Source: Microbacterium nanhaiense | Lineage (GTDB): Bacteria; Actinomycetota; Actinomycetes; Actinomycetales; Microbacteriaceae | Length of the DNA: 64,000 nt | Assembly (NCBI RefSeq): GCF_014646015.1 | Contig: NZ_BMMQ01000004.1 | Span: 124,001 to 188,000, forward strand | Reading direction: 5' to 3' | Shown: positions 16,502 through 25,894 of the stretch, one piece after another | Numbering within the stretch: position 1 is the stretch's first letter | Layout of the letters: every line of letters starts with the position of its first letter | The notes under the pieces: generated by a model | The model's input: only the letters and a program-made list of their open reading frames with translations | Told to the model about the DNA's origin: nothing | The model's database searches: none | Program-made: the position numbers and the translations under genes

Positions 16502-17413
16502 GTGAGTGAGAACCTTTCGCGTCCGACCTGGGTCCAGGTCGTCGCCGGGCTGTTCGCCGCGGCGGCCCTCGTGCTCGCCGCCTGGTGCGTCGTGTTCGTC
16601 GTGCGCGGGGTGCTGTCGACGCCGGAGCTTCAGGGCTTCCTCGACCGATTCCCCGGCGACGCCCCGCAGCCCCCGTCGACGCCCGAGGGGTTCCCCGCGT
16701 GGCTGTCGTGGACGCACTTCCTCAACGCGTTCTTCCTCGTCCTCATCGTGCGCACCGGGATCCGGGTGCGCGGCGAGAAGCGCGCCGGCGGCCTGTGGAC
16801 GTCGACGCGCGTTAAGAAGCGCCGTATGTCGCTCGCGCTCTGGGGGCACATCGCGGTCGACTGCCTGTGGATCCTCAACGGGCTCGTCTTCGTGATCCTG
16901 CTCTTCGCCACGGGGCACTGGAGCCGCATCGTTCCGACGAGCTGGGAGGTCTTCCCCAACGCGCTCTCGGCGCTGCTGCAGTACATCTCGCTCGACTGGC
17001 CGACGCAGAACAGCTGGGCCTATTACAACGCCCTGCAGCAGTTGAGCTACTTCGCGGTCGTCTTCCTCGCGGCCCCGCTCGCGGCGATCACGGGCTTCCG
17101 ACTGAGCGCGTTCTATCCGCCGAAGTGGGAGCGGGTGCTCTCGTGGAACCTCGCAAAGCGGATCCACTTCCCGACGATGCTCTTCTTCGTCGCGTTCGTC
17201 ATCGTGCACGTCGGGCTGGTGCTCACGACGGGCGCGCTGCGCAACCTCAACCACATGTACGCGGGGCGCGATGAGGTGAGCTGGGTCGGATTCGCGGTGT
17301 TCGCGGGATCCGTCCTGCTCATGGTGTTCGGCTGGCGGGCCGCGGTGCGCGACGACTGGATCGCGAAGCCCGCCCGCATCTTCGGCAACGTCAAGGTGCT
17401 CCCGAAGCGCTGA
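16502..17413 (+). CDS. Cytochrome b/b6 domain-containing integral membrane protein
   Basis: 303 aa with about five to six membrane helices. Histidines in or at the ends of helices (SWTHFLNAFF, LWGHIAVDC, RIHFPTMLFFVAFVIVHVG) are positioned as haem ligands, as in formate-dehydrogenase/thiosulfate-reductase type cytochrome b subunits. Such proteins pass quinol electrons to or from a catalytic partner, often a molybdopterin oxidoreductase in Actinobacteria; no partner gene lies next to it. The GTG at 16502 is taken as start because the frame upstream runs through the repeat cluster. No ribosome site is visible, so the start is uncertain. Confidence 0.78.
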   Translation: MSENLSRPTWVQVVAGLFAAAALVLAAWCVVFVVRGVLSTPELQGFLDRFPGDAPQPPSTPEGFPAWLSWTHFLNAFFLVLIVRTGIRVRGEKRAGGLWTSTRVKKRRMSLALWGHIAVDCLWILNGLVFVILLFATGHWSRIVPTSWEVFPNALSALLQYISLDWPTQNSWAYYNALQQLSYFAVVFLAAPLAAITGFRLSAFYPPKWERVLSWNLAKRIHFPTMLFFVAFVIVHVGLVLTTGALRNLNHMYAGRDEVSWVGFAVFAGSVLLMVFGWRAAVRDDWIAKPARIFGNVKVLPKR

Positions 17414-17443
17414 GTCGTCGGTCTCCCGACCCCGCCAACTCTG

Positions 17444-17481
17444 CAAATCTCCGCGCTCGCAGCTGACCGCGCGGAGAATTG
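17444..17481. repeat. Inverted repeat between the cytochrome b gene and rlmN
   Basis: A 13-nt arm (17444-17456) pairs with 17469-17481 with one mismatch around a 12-nt loop. It carries CTCCGCG/CGCGGAG words related to the TGCGGA family. It sits between convergent genes and could act as a terminator. Confidence 0.6.
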
Positions 17482-17515
17482 ACGCCTAGGCGGGAATGTG
17501 AGGACTATCGGCCCG

Positions 17516-18739
17516 TCAGAGCGAGGCCGCGGCGGCCGAGGCCCGCTCGTCCTCTTCCGTCACGACGAGCTGACCGCAGGCCCCGTCGATCTCCTTGCCG
17601 CGGGTGTCGCGGATCGTCGTCGGGATGCCCTTGTCGTTGAGGCGCCGCACGAACTCGCGCTGCGCGGCGATCGGCGAGGCGTCCCACACGGATCCGGGGG
17701 TCGGGTTCAGCGGGATCGGGTTGACGTGCACCCATCCCTTGCCGCGCGCGAGCAGCTTCTCCGCGAGGAGGTCGGCGCGCCACGGGTGGTCGTTCATGTC
17801 CTTGATGAGCGCGTACTCGATCGACACACGGCGCCCCGTCTTGTCGAAGTAGCCGCGCGCGGCGTCGAGCACCTCGTCGACCTTCCAGCGCGAGTTCACG
17901 GGGATCATCTCGTCGCGCAGCTCGTCGTCGGGGGCGTGCAGCGAGAGGGCGAAGGTGACGGGGATGTCCTCTTCGGTGAGCTTGCGGATCGCGGGCGCGA
18001 GCCCGACGGTCGACACCGTGATGCCGCGGGCGCTCATGCCGAGTCCCTCCTTCTTGTCGACCATGGTGCGCACGGCCTGCATCACGCGGGCGTAGTTGGC
18101 GAGCGGCTCGCCCATACCCATGAAGACGATGTTGCTGACGCGCTCGGCGCTGTTGTCGTCGTCGCGCTTGCCGCCGAGCTCGCCGCGAGCGATGATCTCG
18201 TTCGCCCGCACGACCTGATCGACGATCTCGGCCGCCGACATGTTGCGCGTCAGGCCGTTCTGACCCGTAGCGCAGAAGGGGCAGTTCATGCCACACCCGG
18301 CCTGCGAGCTCACGCACAGCGTGATGCGGCCCGGGTAGCGCATGAGCACCGACTCGACGAGAGCGCCGTCGTGCAGCTTCCACAGGAACTTGATCGTGTC
18401 GCCGCCGTCGGTCTGCAGGCGACGAACCTCGGTCAGCAGCGTCGGGAGCATGCCGTTCACGAGCTCCTCGCGGCCGGCCTTCGGCAGGTCGGTCATCAGC
18501 TCGGGGTCGCGCGTGTAGCGGTCGAAGTAGTGCTTCGCGAGCTGCTTGGCGCGGAACCCGGGCAGGCCGAGCTCCTTCGCCTTCTCGACGCGCTGTTCGG
18601 GGGTGAGGTCGGCGAGGTGCACGGGCGGCTTGCCGCGCTTGGGGCTCGCGAACTGTAGCAGCGGTCGCCCGCTGTCATCCTTGCGCTGCTCCCAGCCCTC
18701 GGCTTTGGGCTTGACCTGGCGAATCCCCGACGTCGTCAT
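17516..18739 (-). CDS. rlmN: 23S rRNA (adenine(2503)-C(2))-methyltransferase RlmN
   Basis: 407 aa. Radical-SAM enzyme that methylates C2 of A2503 in 23S rRNA (and A37 of some tRNAs in bacteria). The cluster motif is in [16 protein letters not shown] (CxxxCxxC); [10 protein letters not shown] is the GGE-like SAM motif, and FALSLHAP and NPTPGS are typical of the family. The N-terminal accessory region ([13 protein letters not shown]) is present, as is the conserved C-terminal [15 protein letters not shown] with the Cys that forms the transient adduct. A TACCGT box 7 nt before the ATG and an AGAAGG next to it are both visible. Confidence 0.96.
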   Translation of the reverse strand: MTTSGIRQVKPKAEGWEQRKDDSGRPLLQFASPKRGKPPVHLADLTPEQRVEKAKELGLPGFRAKQLAKHYFDRYTRDPELMTDLPKAGREELVNGMLPTLLTEVRRLQTDGGDTIKFLWKLHDGALVESVLMRYPGRITLCVSSQAGCGMNCPFCATGQNGLTRNMSAAEIVDQVVRANEIIARGELGGKRDDDNSAERVSNIVFMGMGEPLANYARVMQAVRTMVDKKEGLGMSARGITVSTVGLAPAIRKLTEEDIPVTFALSLHAPDDELRDEMIPVNSRWKVDEVLDAARGYFDKTGRRVSIEYALIKDMNDHPWRADLLAEKLLARGKGWVHVNPIPLNPTPGSVWDASPIAAQREFVRRLNDKGIPTTIRDTRGKEIDGACGQLVVTEEDERASAAAASL

Positions 18740-18746
18740 GCCTTCT

Positions 18747-18752
18747 ACGGTA
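18747..18752 (-). promoter_or_regulatory. -10 box of rlmN
   Basis: On the minus strand TACCGT is followed by 7 nt (AGAAGGC) and the ATG at 18739. The spacing suggests a leaderless or near-leaderless transcript. Confidence 0.4.
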
Positions 18753-18948
18753 CGGGTTCCGGGGCCTCTCCCGCTGGGCAGAAGCCCGGATCCACCCGCG
18801 CGGCAGGTAGGAGAACCCGCCTTCTTTTCTCTGGGCGATAGGCAGTATCGTCAGAGAGTCAATAGGTGTCCGGTCGATAACTGGGGAGTTCGACCGTGCC
18901 TCGATCCCCTGCGAGAGTCCCGTCTGATCCCCCAGTCAGGAGAATCAC

Positions 18949-19368
18949 ATGAACATTTCTCGCAAGGCCCGCATCCTCGCCGCCCTCGGCGCCATCGCCC
19001 TCGTCCCCGCGGCCCTCACGGCGTGCTCGGGCGGATCGCAGTCGGTCGCCGATGCCTGCACAGCGGCGCAGGACAGCATTCAGGACGCGATGGGCGACAT
19101 GGGCGACCTCACGTCGATGATGAGCGACCCCGAGTCGATGACGACGATGTTCGACGACATGGAGAAGGCGCTCAACGACGCGGAAGACGCCATCACCAAC
19201 GAAGAGGTCAAGGCCGCGTTCGGAGACTTCAACGACAGCTTCGAAACGCTGACCGATGCCCTCGACGCCGCCGCCGAGGATCCCGCCAGTGCCGACACCG
19301 CCGCGTTCACCGACGCCTCGCAGAAGCTCACCGACGCGCAGACGAAGATCGTCGAGCTCTGTAGCTGA
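18949..19368 (+). CDS. Small lipoprotein of unknown function
   Basis: 139 aa. The signal peptide ends in lipobox AALTAC. The mature part is acidic and helical, with Met/Asp-rich stretches (DLTSMMSDPESMTTMFDDM) and heptad-like Ala/Leu patterning, suggesting a coiled coil; two Cys remain, near the start of the mature part and at the C-terminus. AGGAGA lies 5 nt before the ATG. It is monocistronic with its own hairpin terminator. No family was recognised. Confidence 0.82.
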   Translation: MNISRKARILAALGAIALVPAALTACSGGSQSVADACTAAQDSIQDAMGDMGDLTSMMSDPESMTTMFDDMEKALNDAEDAITNEEVKAAFGDFNDSFETLTDALDAAAEDPASADTAAFTDASQKLTDAQTKIVELCS

Positions 19369-19373
19369 TCGCC

Positions 19374-19416
19374 GATGCGCCGCCCGTGACGCCTCGTGCG
19401 CGGCGGGCGGCGCATC
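19374..19416 (+). terminator. Hairpin terminator after the small lipoprotein gene
   Basis: A perfect 13-bp GC-rich stem (19374-19386 with 19404-19416) and a 17-nt loop start 5 nt after the stop. There is no T tract. Confidence 0.7.
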
Positions 19417-19498
19417 CTCCGCCCCGGGAGCGGCGCCGGATTGTGCCTGCCTTACAAGTGACGTGCGCTGGCCCGCGCGCCGCGGCAGGCTGGGTGCC

Positions 19499-20461
19499 AT
19501 GCAGATCGATCTGGGCGTCAGGGACGCCGCTCCAGACAGTGCCGTCGCAGCCGCCCGCCGCGCGGAGCGCGAGGGCTTCGCCGGGATCCAGTTCCCCGAA
19601 CTCGCGCACGATCCGCTGATCGCGTGCGCGCTCGCGGGAAGCGCGAGCGAACGGATCCGCACCGCGACGAGCGTCACGGTCGCGTTCGCGCGCAACCCGA
19701 TGATCGTCGCGCAGGCCGCGAACGACGCCCAGCTCGCCTCCCGGGGACGCTTCGCGCTGGGGCTCGGATCGCAGGTGAAGCCGCACATCGAACGCCGTTT
19801 CTCGATGCCGTGGTCGGCTCCCGCCCCGCGCATGCGCGAGTTCATCGGCGCTGTGCGGGCGATCTGGCGCTCGTGGGAGTCGGGCGAGCGACTGGCGTTC
19901 GAGGGCGAGCACTACGCGCACACGTTGATGACGCCGATGTTCTCGCCCGGCCCGAATCCCTATGGCACGCCCGACGTGTGGCTCGCGGCGGTGGGTCCCG
20001 CGATGACGAGGCTCGCGGGTGAGGCCGCCGAGGGCTTCATCGCGCACGCGTTCACGACCCCCGAGTACCTCGAACAGGTGAGCCTGCCCGCGCTCGCGGA
20101 GGGGCGCGAGCGCGTCGGGCGGGAGCGGACGGACGTCATCGTGACTCCCTTCGTCGTGACCGGATCCGACGATGCGGCGCGCGCGGCCAGTGAGCGCGCG
20201 GTGCGCGAGCAGATCGCGTTCTACGGATCCACCCCGAGCTACCGAGGGGTCATGGAGCTCCACGGGTGGGAGGCGGCGGCAGACGCGCTGCACGCCGCGA
20301 GCCGCCGCGGTGAATGGGCGGAGATGGGGCGGCTCATCACCGACGACATGATGTCGGCGTTCGCGATCGAGTGCGCGAACCCGCACGTCGATGCGCTGCG
20401 CGAGCGCCTCGAGCGCCGTTACGGAAGCCTCGCGGACCGGGCCTGTGTGACGCTCGGGTGA
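19499..20461 (+). CDS. LLM class F420-dependent oxidoreductase
   Basis: 320 aa. Luciferase-like TIM-barrel protein with an N-terminal MQIDLGVRDAAPDS, the TSVTVAFARNPMIVAQAAND strand-helix and the LGLGSQVKPHIERRF region. These resemble the F420-binding LLM subfamily (TIGR03617 type) of Actinobacteria. Family members reduce or oxidise diverse small substrates with F420; the substrate here is unknown. The ATG at 19499 is the first start consistent with the family N-terminus; longer frames upstream have shadow-type composition. It is monocistronic between the lipoprotein and the carboxypeptidase-like gene. Confidence 0.85.
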   Translation: MQIDLGVRDAAPDSAVAAARRAEREGFAGIQFPELAHDPLIACALAGSASERIRTATSVTVAFARNPMIVAQAANDAQLASRGRFALGLGSQVKPHIERRFSMPWSAPAPRMREFIGAVRAIWRSWESGERLAFEGEHYAHTLMTPMFSPGPNPYGTPDVWLAAVGPAMTRLAGEAAEGFIAHAFTTPEYLEQVSLPALAEGRERVGRERTDVIVTPFVVTGSDDAARAASERAVREQIAFYGSTPSYRGVMELHGWEAAADALHAASRRGEWAEMGRLITDDMMSAFAIECANPHVDALRERLERRYGSLADRACVTLG

Positions 20462-20535
20462 GTATTCCGCGGGAACGTCACCGAATCGTGAACAGCACAC
20501 GGCGGGCCCGCGCGATGATCTCAGGCTGGATCCAG

Positions 20536-20541
20536 TAAGTT
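20536..20541 (+). promoter_or_regulatory. -10 box for leaderless transcription of the D,D-carboxypeptidase-like gene
   Basis: TAAGTT is followed by 6 nt and the GTG at 20548; no ribosome site is present. Confidence 0.45.
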
Positions 20542-20547
20542 GACCGC

Positions 20548-22740
20548 GTGGGGAGTCTCGAGGACACGAACGAGCGCGACGAGCGCGAGGTGTTCGGCGA
20601 ACCCGCCGACGCCGCGGTCGCGCCGGACACGACCGCACCCGCCGACGAGCCGGCGGACGAGACAGCGGGCGAGACAGTGACGACAGACGTCGAGCCCGTC
20701 GACGCCGATTCGAGCGACGCTGCCGCGGCGGACGACGCCGCACCGCGCGACACGGAAACGCCCGTGATCGGCTCCGGCGCCCCCGAACCCGGCGACGCGT
20801 CCGCCCCCACGGACGGCCCAAGCACCACCGCCGCGGCGTCCGCGAACGAATCCCGCCCCGTGCAGCCCCATGCGGAGCCCGCCGCGGAGACGGGGATCGT
20901 GCCGGCGTTCCTCGGACTGTTCGTGTCCGACGAGACCGCACCGGTCGCGACGGCTGCGCAGCAGGAGCCGGCCGATGCGCCGGCGAGCTCGCCCGCAGAA
21001 CCCCCCGCGGACACCGACTCCGTTCGAATCTTCGCGGAGATGTTCCGCGGTTTCCGCCGCGGATCCGCTGCGGCCGCGCCCGCGGCGGTCGAGGATCCGC
21101 AGATCATCGATGACGGCACGGACGACGAGGCCGACGCGGAGTCGGTCGACGAGGCCGCGGGCGACGAGGCGACGGCCCCCGTGCCCGTGCTCGCCCCGGC
21201 GTTCGCCCCCGCCGCCGAGGCGAGCTTCGCCGACGTGATCGCCGGGTCCGGCGGCGGATCCGCCTCGGGATCGAAGACGTACATCAGCAAGGAGAACGAC
21301 GTGTCGACCAGCGAGCCGTCCGGCGGCGCAAGCGCGCAGCCGATCAAGACGACCTACGTGCCGAACGACGCGAGCAACGAGACCGAGCAGGCTCTCGCCT
21401 GGCTGGCGTCGGAGAACGTCGCCTCGGGTCAGGCGCCCGCGATCGCGACGGCGGTGTCGATCGTGCCGCGGCGACGCCGCCGCTGGGTGGGCGCGATCAT
21501 CGCCCCGTTCGTCACGGCGCTGATCCTCGCGGTCGTTTACGTCGTCGCGTTCGCGGTGTGGCCGCTCCAGAACGTCGCCCCGACGGCATCCGAGGCCGAG
21601 ATCTCGACCCCCGTCGCGCCCGTCGCGAACCTGCCGTGGCCGGAGGTCGGACAGTCGGCGATCCTCGTCGGCGACGATGCCACCCCGCTCACCCCCGGCG
21701 GTGACGAGGTGAGCCTGGATCCGGTGCCGACGGCGAGCCTGGCGAAGGTCATCACCGTCATGACGATCCTCGAGAAGCAGCCGCTCGCCCCGGGCGAGGA
21801 CGGCCCCGAGTACGAGTTCGGCTGGGCCGATAAGCAGCAGTACGACGCCCTGCTGTGGAGCGGCGAGTCCGTGCTGCCGGTGCCCGTCGACGGCACCCTC
21901 ACCTACCGCCAGATCCTCGAGGGGATCATGCTGTCGTCGGCCGGAAACTACGTCAACAAGCTCGTCGACAACCTGTGGGACTTCAACCGCGACGCCTTCC
22001 GCGCCGACGCGCTGCTGTGGTTGCAGAACCACGGGCTGAGCGACACGAACCTCTTCGAGCCGACCGGCATCAACCCGCAGACCCAGTCGACCGCGACGGA
22101 TCTCGTCGAGATCGCGAAGATCGCGATGCAGGATCCGACCTTCGCCGAGATCGTCGGGGAGGACGAGGTCGTGCTGCCCGGCGCGGGCCTCGTCGAGAAC
22201 TCGAACCCGCTCCTCGGCGAACTGGGCGTCGTCGGCATCAAGACCGGCCACCTGAACACCTGGGAGCACGTCCGCTACAACCTGATGGCCGCCGCGGATG
22301 TGCCGCTCTCCGACGACCCGGACGCCGAGACCGTGCGCGTGTACTCGGTCGTCACGGGGCAGCCGGAGCCGACGGAGCAGACGCCGTTCGGCCAGCAGAC
22401 CCGCGAGCTGCTGCAGTCCGTGACCGACGCCTTGCAGCCCGTCGAGGCGATGGCCGCCGGCACCGTCGTCGGAACGGTCACGGCGCCCTGGGGCGCCTCG
22501 ACGAACGTCATCGCCGCCGACACCGCCGAGCTCAGCCTCTGGAACGGTGAGGAGGCCGAGGTCGTGGTCGATTACGACGTCGACCTGGGCGACCCCGCCG
22601 GAACCGAGGTCGGAACGGTCACGATCACGGGCGAGTTCGGATCCACGACCGTTCCGCTGACGACGACCAAGGAGCTGCCGCGCCCGTCGATCGAGTGGCG
22701 GCTCTCGCACCCGCTCGAGCTGCTCGGCTTCGGCAAGTAG
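20548..22740 (+). CDS. Membrane-anchored D-alanyl-D-alanine carboxypeptidase-like protein with long disordered N-terminus
   Basis: 730 aa. About 310 N-terminal residues are acidic, Ala/Asp/Glu/Pro-rich and probably disordered and cytoplasmic. A basic stop (RRRRR) and one membrane helix (about 311-336) follow, then an extracytoplasmic S11-type penicillin-binding domain with all three active-site motifs: SLAK (Ser396), SAGN (about 464-467) and KTG (about 564-566). Last comes a beta-rich region similar to the PBP5 C-terminal domain. The enzyme would trim peptidoglycan stem peptides. The N-terminal extension is unusual for D,D-carboxypeptidases and looks regulatory or scaffold-like. GTG start, leaderless. 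Confidence 0.85.
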   Translation: MGSLEDTNERDEREVFGEPADAAVAPDTTAPADEPADETAGETVTTDVEPVDADSSDAAAADDAAPRDTETPVIGSGAPEPGDASAPTDGPSTTAAASANESRPVQPHAEPAAETGIVPAFLGLFVSDETAPVATAAQQEPADAPASSPAEPPADTDSVRIFAEMFRGFRRGSAAAAPAAVEDPQIIDDGTDDEADAESVDEAAGDEATAPVPVLAPAFAPAAEASFADVIAGSGGGSASGSKTYISKENDVSTSEPSGGASAQPIKTTYVPNDASNETEQALAWLASENVASGQAPAIATAVSIVPRRRRRWVGAIIAPFVTALILAVVYVVAFAVWPLQNVAPTASEAEISTPVAPVANLPWPEVGQSAILVGDDATPLTPGGDEVSLDPVPTASLAKVITVMTILEKQPLAPGEDGPEYEFGWADKQQYDALLWSGESVLPVPVDGTLTYRQILEGIMLSSAGNYVNKLVDNLWDFNRDAFRADALLWLQNHGLSDTNLFEPTGINPQTQSTATDLVEIAKIAMQDPTFAEIVGEDEVVLPGAGLVENSNPLLGELGVVGIKTGHLNTWEHVRYNLMAAADVPLSDDPDAETVRVYSVVTGQPEPTEQTPFGQQTRELLQSVTDALQPVEAMAAGTVVGTVTAPWGASTNVIAADTAELSLWNGEEAEVVVDYDVDLGDPAGTEVGTVTITGEFGSTTVPLTTTKELPRPSIEWRLSHPLELLGFGK

Positions 22741-22780
22741 ATCTTCCGATTCATAGCGGCAGCGGGTTAGGGTGTCCGAC

Positions 22781-22972
22781 ATGAACATGCGCGCAACGTA
22801 TGCCGTGAGCGCCGCCATCATCGCGGGGGTCGCCTGCGTGCTGTGCGCCGTCGTCATCTTCGCCCACGCGCCCCTCGCGATCACGATCGCCATGATCGCG
22901 AGCGCGCTGCTGGCGATCGCGGTCGCGGGCGGTCTCGTGGGCCTGGCCGTTCGAGCCGGGCAGAGCTCCTAA
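22781..22972 (+). CDS. Small two-helix membrane protein
   Basis: 63 aa. Two hydrophobic segments (about residues 6-27 and 31-55) are separated by a short turn, with a small polar tail (RAGQSS). The ATG at 22781 is chosen because TAGGGT lies 7 nt upstream; an in-frame GTG at 22772 overlaps that box. The stop overlaps the stop of the convergent aminotransferase gene by 4 nt. No family was recognised; it may be a small envelope protein. Confidence 0.6.
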   Translation: MNMRATYAVSAAIIAGVACVLCAVVIFAHAPLAITIAMIASALLAIAVAGGLVGLAVRAGQSS

Positions 22973-24072
22973 CGCATCGCCCACTCGGCGACCGCGTCGA
23001 TGAACGCGTCGTTGACGGCCTCCTCGATCACGGTGTACCGCACTCCCTCGCCCGCGTAGACGCGGGCGTTGATGCGTGCCGCCTCGATCAGGTGTGCCCC
23101 CAGATCTTCGGCGCGCTCCCCCACGGGCAGCCACACGAAGTTGCCGTCCGAGTGCGAGATGTCGATGTGCGGCTTGCCGTCGATCTCGGCGCGCTCCATC
23201 CGGTCGCGCAGCGTCCGCTCGATGCGCTGCCGCTCGGCCTTGATCCACTCGACGCGGTCCTCGATCTGGGCGAGGCCGTCGGGCGAGAAGCAGTGCTCCG
23301 CCGCCGCGACCGCCAGCCGGTCGACGCCGTTCTGCGTCCGCATCTTCGCGACCGCCTGCACCACCATCGGATCCGCGAGCAGGTAGCCGACGCGGAGCCC
23401 CGCGAGCGCGGCGCCCTTGGAGAGGGTGCGTAGCACCACGACGTTCTCGGGCGTCTTCATCAACTCGCGTTCCATCGGGGCGACGAACGCGGCGCGCGGG
23501 CTCGAGGCGAACTCGCTATAGGCCTCGTCGAGCGCGAGCACGACGGTGTCCGGCACCTCGTCGATGAGCCGCGCGAGCTGCTCGCGCGTCAGTGCTCGGC
23601 CGGAGGGGTTGTTGGGGCTCGCGAGGAGGAGGATCCGCGTGCGCGGCGTGATCGCGGCGAGGAGCGCGTCGATGTCGTGGGATCCGTCGCCCGCGGTCGG
23701 CACGCGGACGGGTTGGGCCGCGTGCACGCGGCATGCGTCGACGAAGCCCTCGAAGGTGCGCCAGCTGAAGACGACCTCGTCGCCCGGCTCGCACAGCGAC
23801 CCGATGAGGGCGCGGATGAGGTCCATGCTGCCGGACCCGAGCAGCACGCGGTCCGGATCCGTCCCGTGCGCGCGGGCAATGTTGCGGGCGGCCTGCTCGG
23901 ACCTCGAGCCGTACTCGTTGAGGTGCGGGATCTCGGCGGCGATCGCCTCGGCGAGCCCCGCGATGGGCGCGAGGTGGGGTTCGTTGTAGCAGGCGCGGGC
24001 GGTGCCCTCCGGCATCGCGACTCGTCGGAACGGGGAGATCTGCTCGTGCGCGGCGCGGAAGGTGAGTGCCAT
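22969..24072 (-). CDS. HisC-like class I/II aminotransferase (histidinol-phosphate or aromatic aminotransferase)
   Basis: 367 aa. PLP fold-type I enzyme with LLGSGSMDLIRALIGSLCEPGD, LASPNNPSGR, LALDEAYSEF and the PLP-lysine in LRTLSKGAALAGLRVGY. The overall pattern is that of the HisC/aromatic aminotransferase group (histidinol phosphate, phenylpyruvate). There are no other his genes nearby, so an aromatic amino-acid transaminase is as likely. A CAGAAT element precedes the start by 7 nt. Confidence 0.87.
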   Translation of the reverse strand: MALTFRAAHEQISPFRRVAMPEGTARACYNEPHLAPIAGLAEAIAAEIPHLNEYGSRSEQAARNIARAHGTDPDRVLLGSGSMDLIRALIGSLCEPGDEVVFSWRTFEGFVDACRVHAAQPVRVPTAGDGSHDIDALLAAITPRTRILLLASPNNPSGRALTREQLARLIDEVPDTVVLALDEAYSEFASSPRAAFVAPMERELMKTPENVVVLRTLSKGAALAGLRVGYLLADPMVVQAVAKMRTQNGVDRLAVAAAEHCFSPDGLAQIEDRVEWIKAERQRIERTLRDRMERAEIDGKPHIDISHSDGNFVWLPVGERAEDLGAHLIEAARINARVYAGEGVRYTVIEEAVNDAFIDAVAEWAMR

Positions 24073-24151
24073 GGCGCCTATTCTGGCGGATTCGCCCTAA
24101 ATACCGCCGGACGCGTGTCAAATGTCGGTGGTCCATGGTTGGCTTCATATC

Positions 24152-25894
24152 GTGCTCTTGAAACTTCTCGTGCAGTACCTCGCCAGGTACAAGATCCTGC
24201 TGGCGGGCGTGCTGATCTTCCAGTTCGCGTCGGCGCTCGCAGCGCTGTACCTGCCGACGCTCAACGCCGACCTCATCGACACCGGTGTGACGGCGGGCGA
24301 CGTGCCCTACATCGTGCGCACCGGGCTGTGGATGCTCCTCGTCGCGCTCGGTCAGATCCTCGCCGCCATCATCGCCACCTTCTGCGCCGCGAGGGCCGCG
24401 ATGGGCCTCGGCCGCGACGTGCGGCGCGACGTCTACGAGCGCGTCAGCGGCTTCAGCGAGCGCGAGGTGTCGGGCTTCGGCGCCGGCTCGCTCATCACCC
24501 GTAACACCAACGACGTCCAGCAGGTGCAGATGCTCGCGATGATGAGCGCGACGATGCTCATCATGGCGCCCATGATGGCCATCGGCGGCATCATCATGGC
24601 CCTGCGCCAGGACGTCAGCCTCAGCTGGATCCTCGCGGTATCGATCCCCGTGCTGCTGATCGTCGCGGCCGCCGTGATCAGCCGCATGGTCCCGCTGTTC
24701 CGCAGCTTCCAGGGCAAGCTCGATGCCGTGAACCTCGTGATGCGCGAGCAGCTCACCGGCGTGCGCGTCGTGCGCGCCTTCGTGCGCGAATCGATCGAGG
24801 AGGAGCGCTTCCGGCTCGCCAACACCGACATCTACGTCGTCGGGCGCAAGGTCGGTTCGCTCTTCGTCCTCATGTTCCCGCTCGTCATGCTCGTGCTCAA
24901 CGTGACGATCGTGGGCGTCGTCTGGTTCGGCGGCATCGAGGTCGACGCGGGCAACACCGAGGTCGGAACGCTCTTCGCGTTCATGCAGTACGTCGGTCAG
25001 ATCCTCGGCGGAGTCATGATGGCGAGCTTCATGGCGATCATGATCCCTCGCGCGGCCGTCTCGGCCGACCGCATCGGCGAGGTGCTCGACAGCGAATCGT
25101 CGCTGACGCGCCCCGCCAACCCGATCACCGAGATGCCGGAGCCCGGCGTCGTGGAGTTCGACGACGTGTCGTTCACCTACCCCGGGGCCGAGCAGCCGAT
25201 CCTGTCGCACGTGACCTTCCGGGCGGACCCGGGCGAGACGGTCGCGATCATCGGCTCGACCGGATCCGGAAAGACCACCCTCGTCTCGCTGATTCCCCGC
25301 CTGTTCGACGCCACGAGCGGCGCGGTTCGGGTGCAGGGCGTCGACGTGACGCAGGCCGACCTCGACGAGCTGTGGAAGGGCATCGGCCTCGTGCCCCAGC
25401 GCCCCTTCCTCTTCGCGGGCACGATCGCGTCGAACCTCCGCTTCGGGCGCGAGGACGCCACCGACGACGAGCTCTGGCATGCGCTCGAGATCGCCCAGGC
25501 GGCCGACTTCGTGCGCGAGAAGCCCGAGGGCCTCGACTCCCCCATCGCGCAGGGCGGCACCAACGTCTCCGGCGGCCAGCGGCAGCGCCTCGCCATCGCC
25601 CGCGCGATCGTGCGCCAGCCGGACGTGCTCGTCTTCGACGACTCGTTCTCGGCGCTCGACCTGACGACCGACGCCCGCCTGAGGCAGGCGCTGTGGCGCG
25701 AGCTGCCGCAGGTGACGAAGATCGTCGTCGCCCAGCGCGTGTCGACGATCGTCGACGCCGACCGGATCCTCGTGCTCGACGACGGCAAGATCGCCGGCTA
25801 CGGAACACACGAAGAGCTGCTCCGCACGAGCACCACCTATCAAGAGATCGCGCAATCGCAGATGGGCGCCGACGAGAGCGAGGTCGGAGTATGA
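24152..25894 (+). CDS. ABC exporter half-transporter, degenerate-site subunit
   Basis: 580 aa. Six-helix exporter membrane domain (LYLPTLNADLIDTG is typical of the MdlA-like/heterodimeric exporters) fused to an NBD with Walker A GSTGSGKTT, signature NVSGGQRQR, and Walker B VFDDSFSALD in which Asp replaces the catalytic Glu. This is the pattern of the degenerate subunit in heterodimers such as TM287/288. The GTG at 24152 gives the expected N-terminus (VLLKLLVQYLARYK); an ATG at 24122 would add 10 residues. Neither start has a clear ribosome site. ATGA overlap with the next gene. The substrate is unknown; multidrug-type export is likely. Confidence 0.9.
   Translation: MLLKLLVQYLARYKILLAGVLIFQFASALAALYLPTLNADLIDTGVTAGDVPYIVRTGLWMLLVALGQILAAIIATFCAARAAMGLGRDVRRDVYERVSGFSEREVSGFGAGSLITRNTNDVQQVQMLAMMSATMLIMAPMMAIGGIIMALRQDVSLSWILAVSIPVLLIVAAAVISRMVPLFRSFQGKLDAVNLVMREQLTGVRVVRAFVRESIEEERFRLANTDIYVVGRKVGSLFVLMFPLVMLVLNVTIVGVVWFGGIEVDAGNTEVGTLFAFMQYVGQILGGVMMASFMAIMIPRAAVSADRIGEVLDSESSLTRPANPITEMPEPGVVEFDDVSFTYPGAEQPILSHVTFRADPGETVAIIGSTGSGKTTLVSLIPRLFDATSGAVRVQGVDVTQADLDELWKGIGLVPQRPFLFAGTIASNLRFGREDATDDELWHALEIAQAADFVREKPEGLDSPIAQGGTNVSGGQRQRLAIARAIVRQPDVLVFDDSFSALDLTTDARLRQALWRELPQVTKIVVAQRVSTIVDADRILVLDDGKIAGYGTHEELLRTSTTYQEIAQSQMGADESEVGV

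Noticed and set aside
16502..17413. A start of the cytochrome b-like gene at 16352
   Set aside because: The extra 50 codons read through the repeat cluster and would not form part of the membrane protein.
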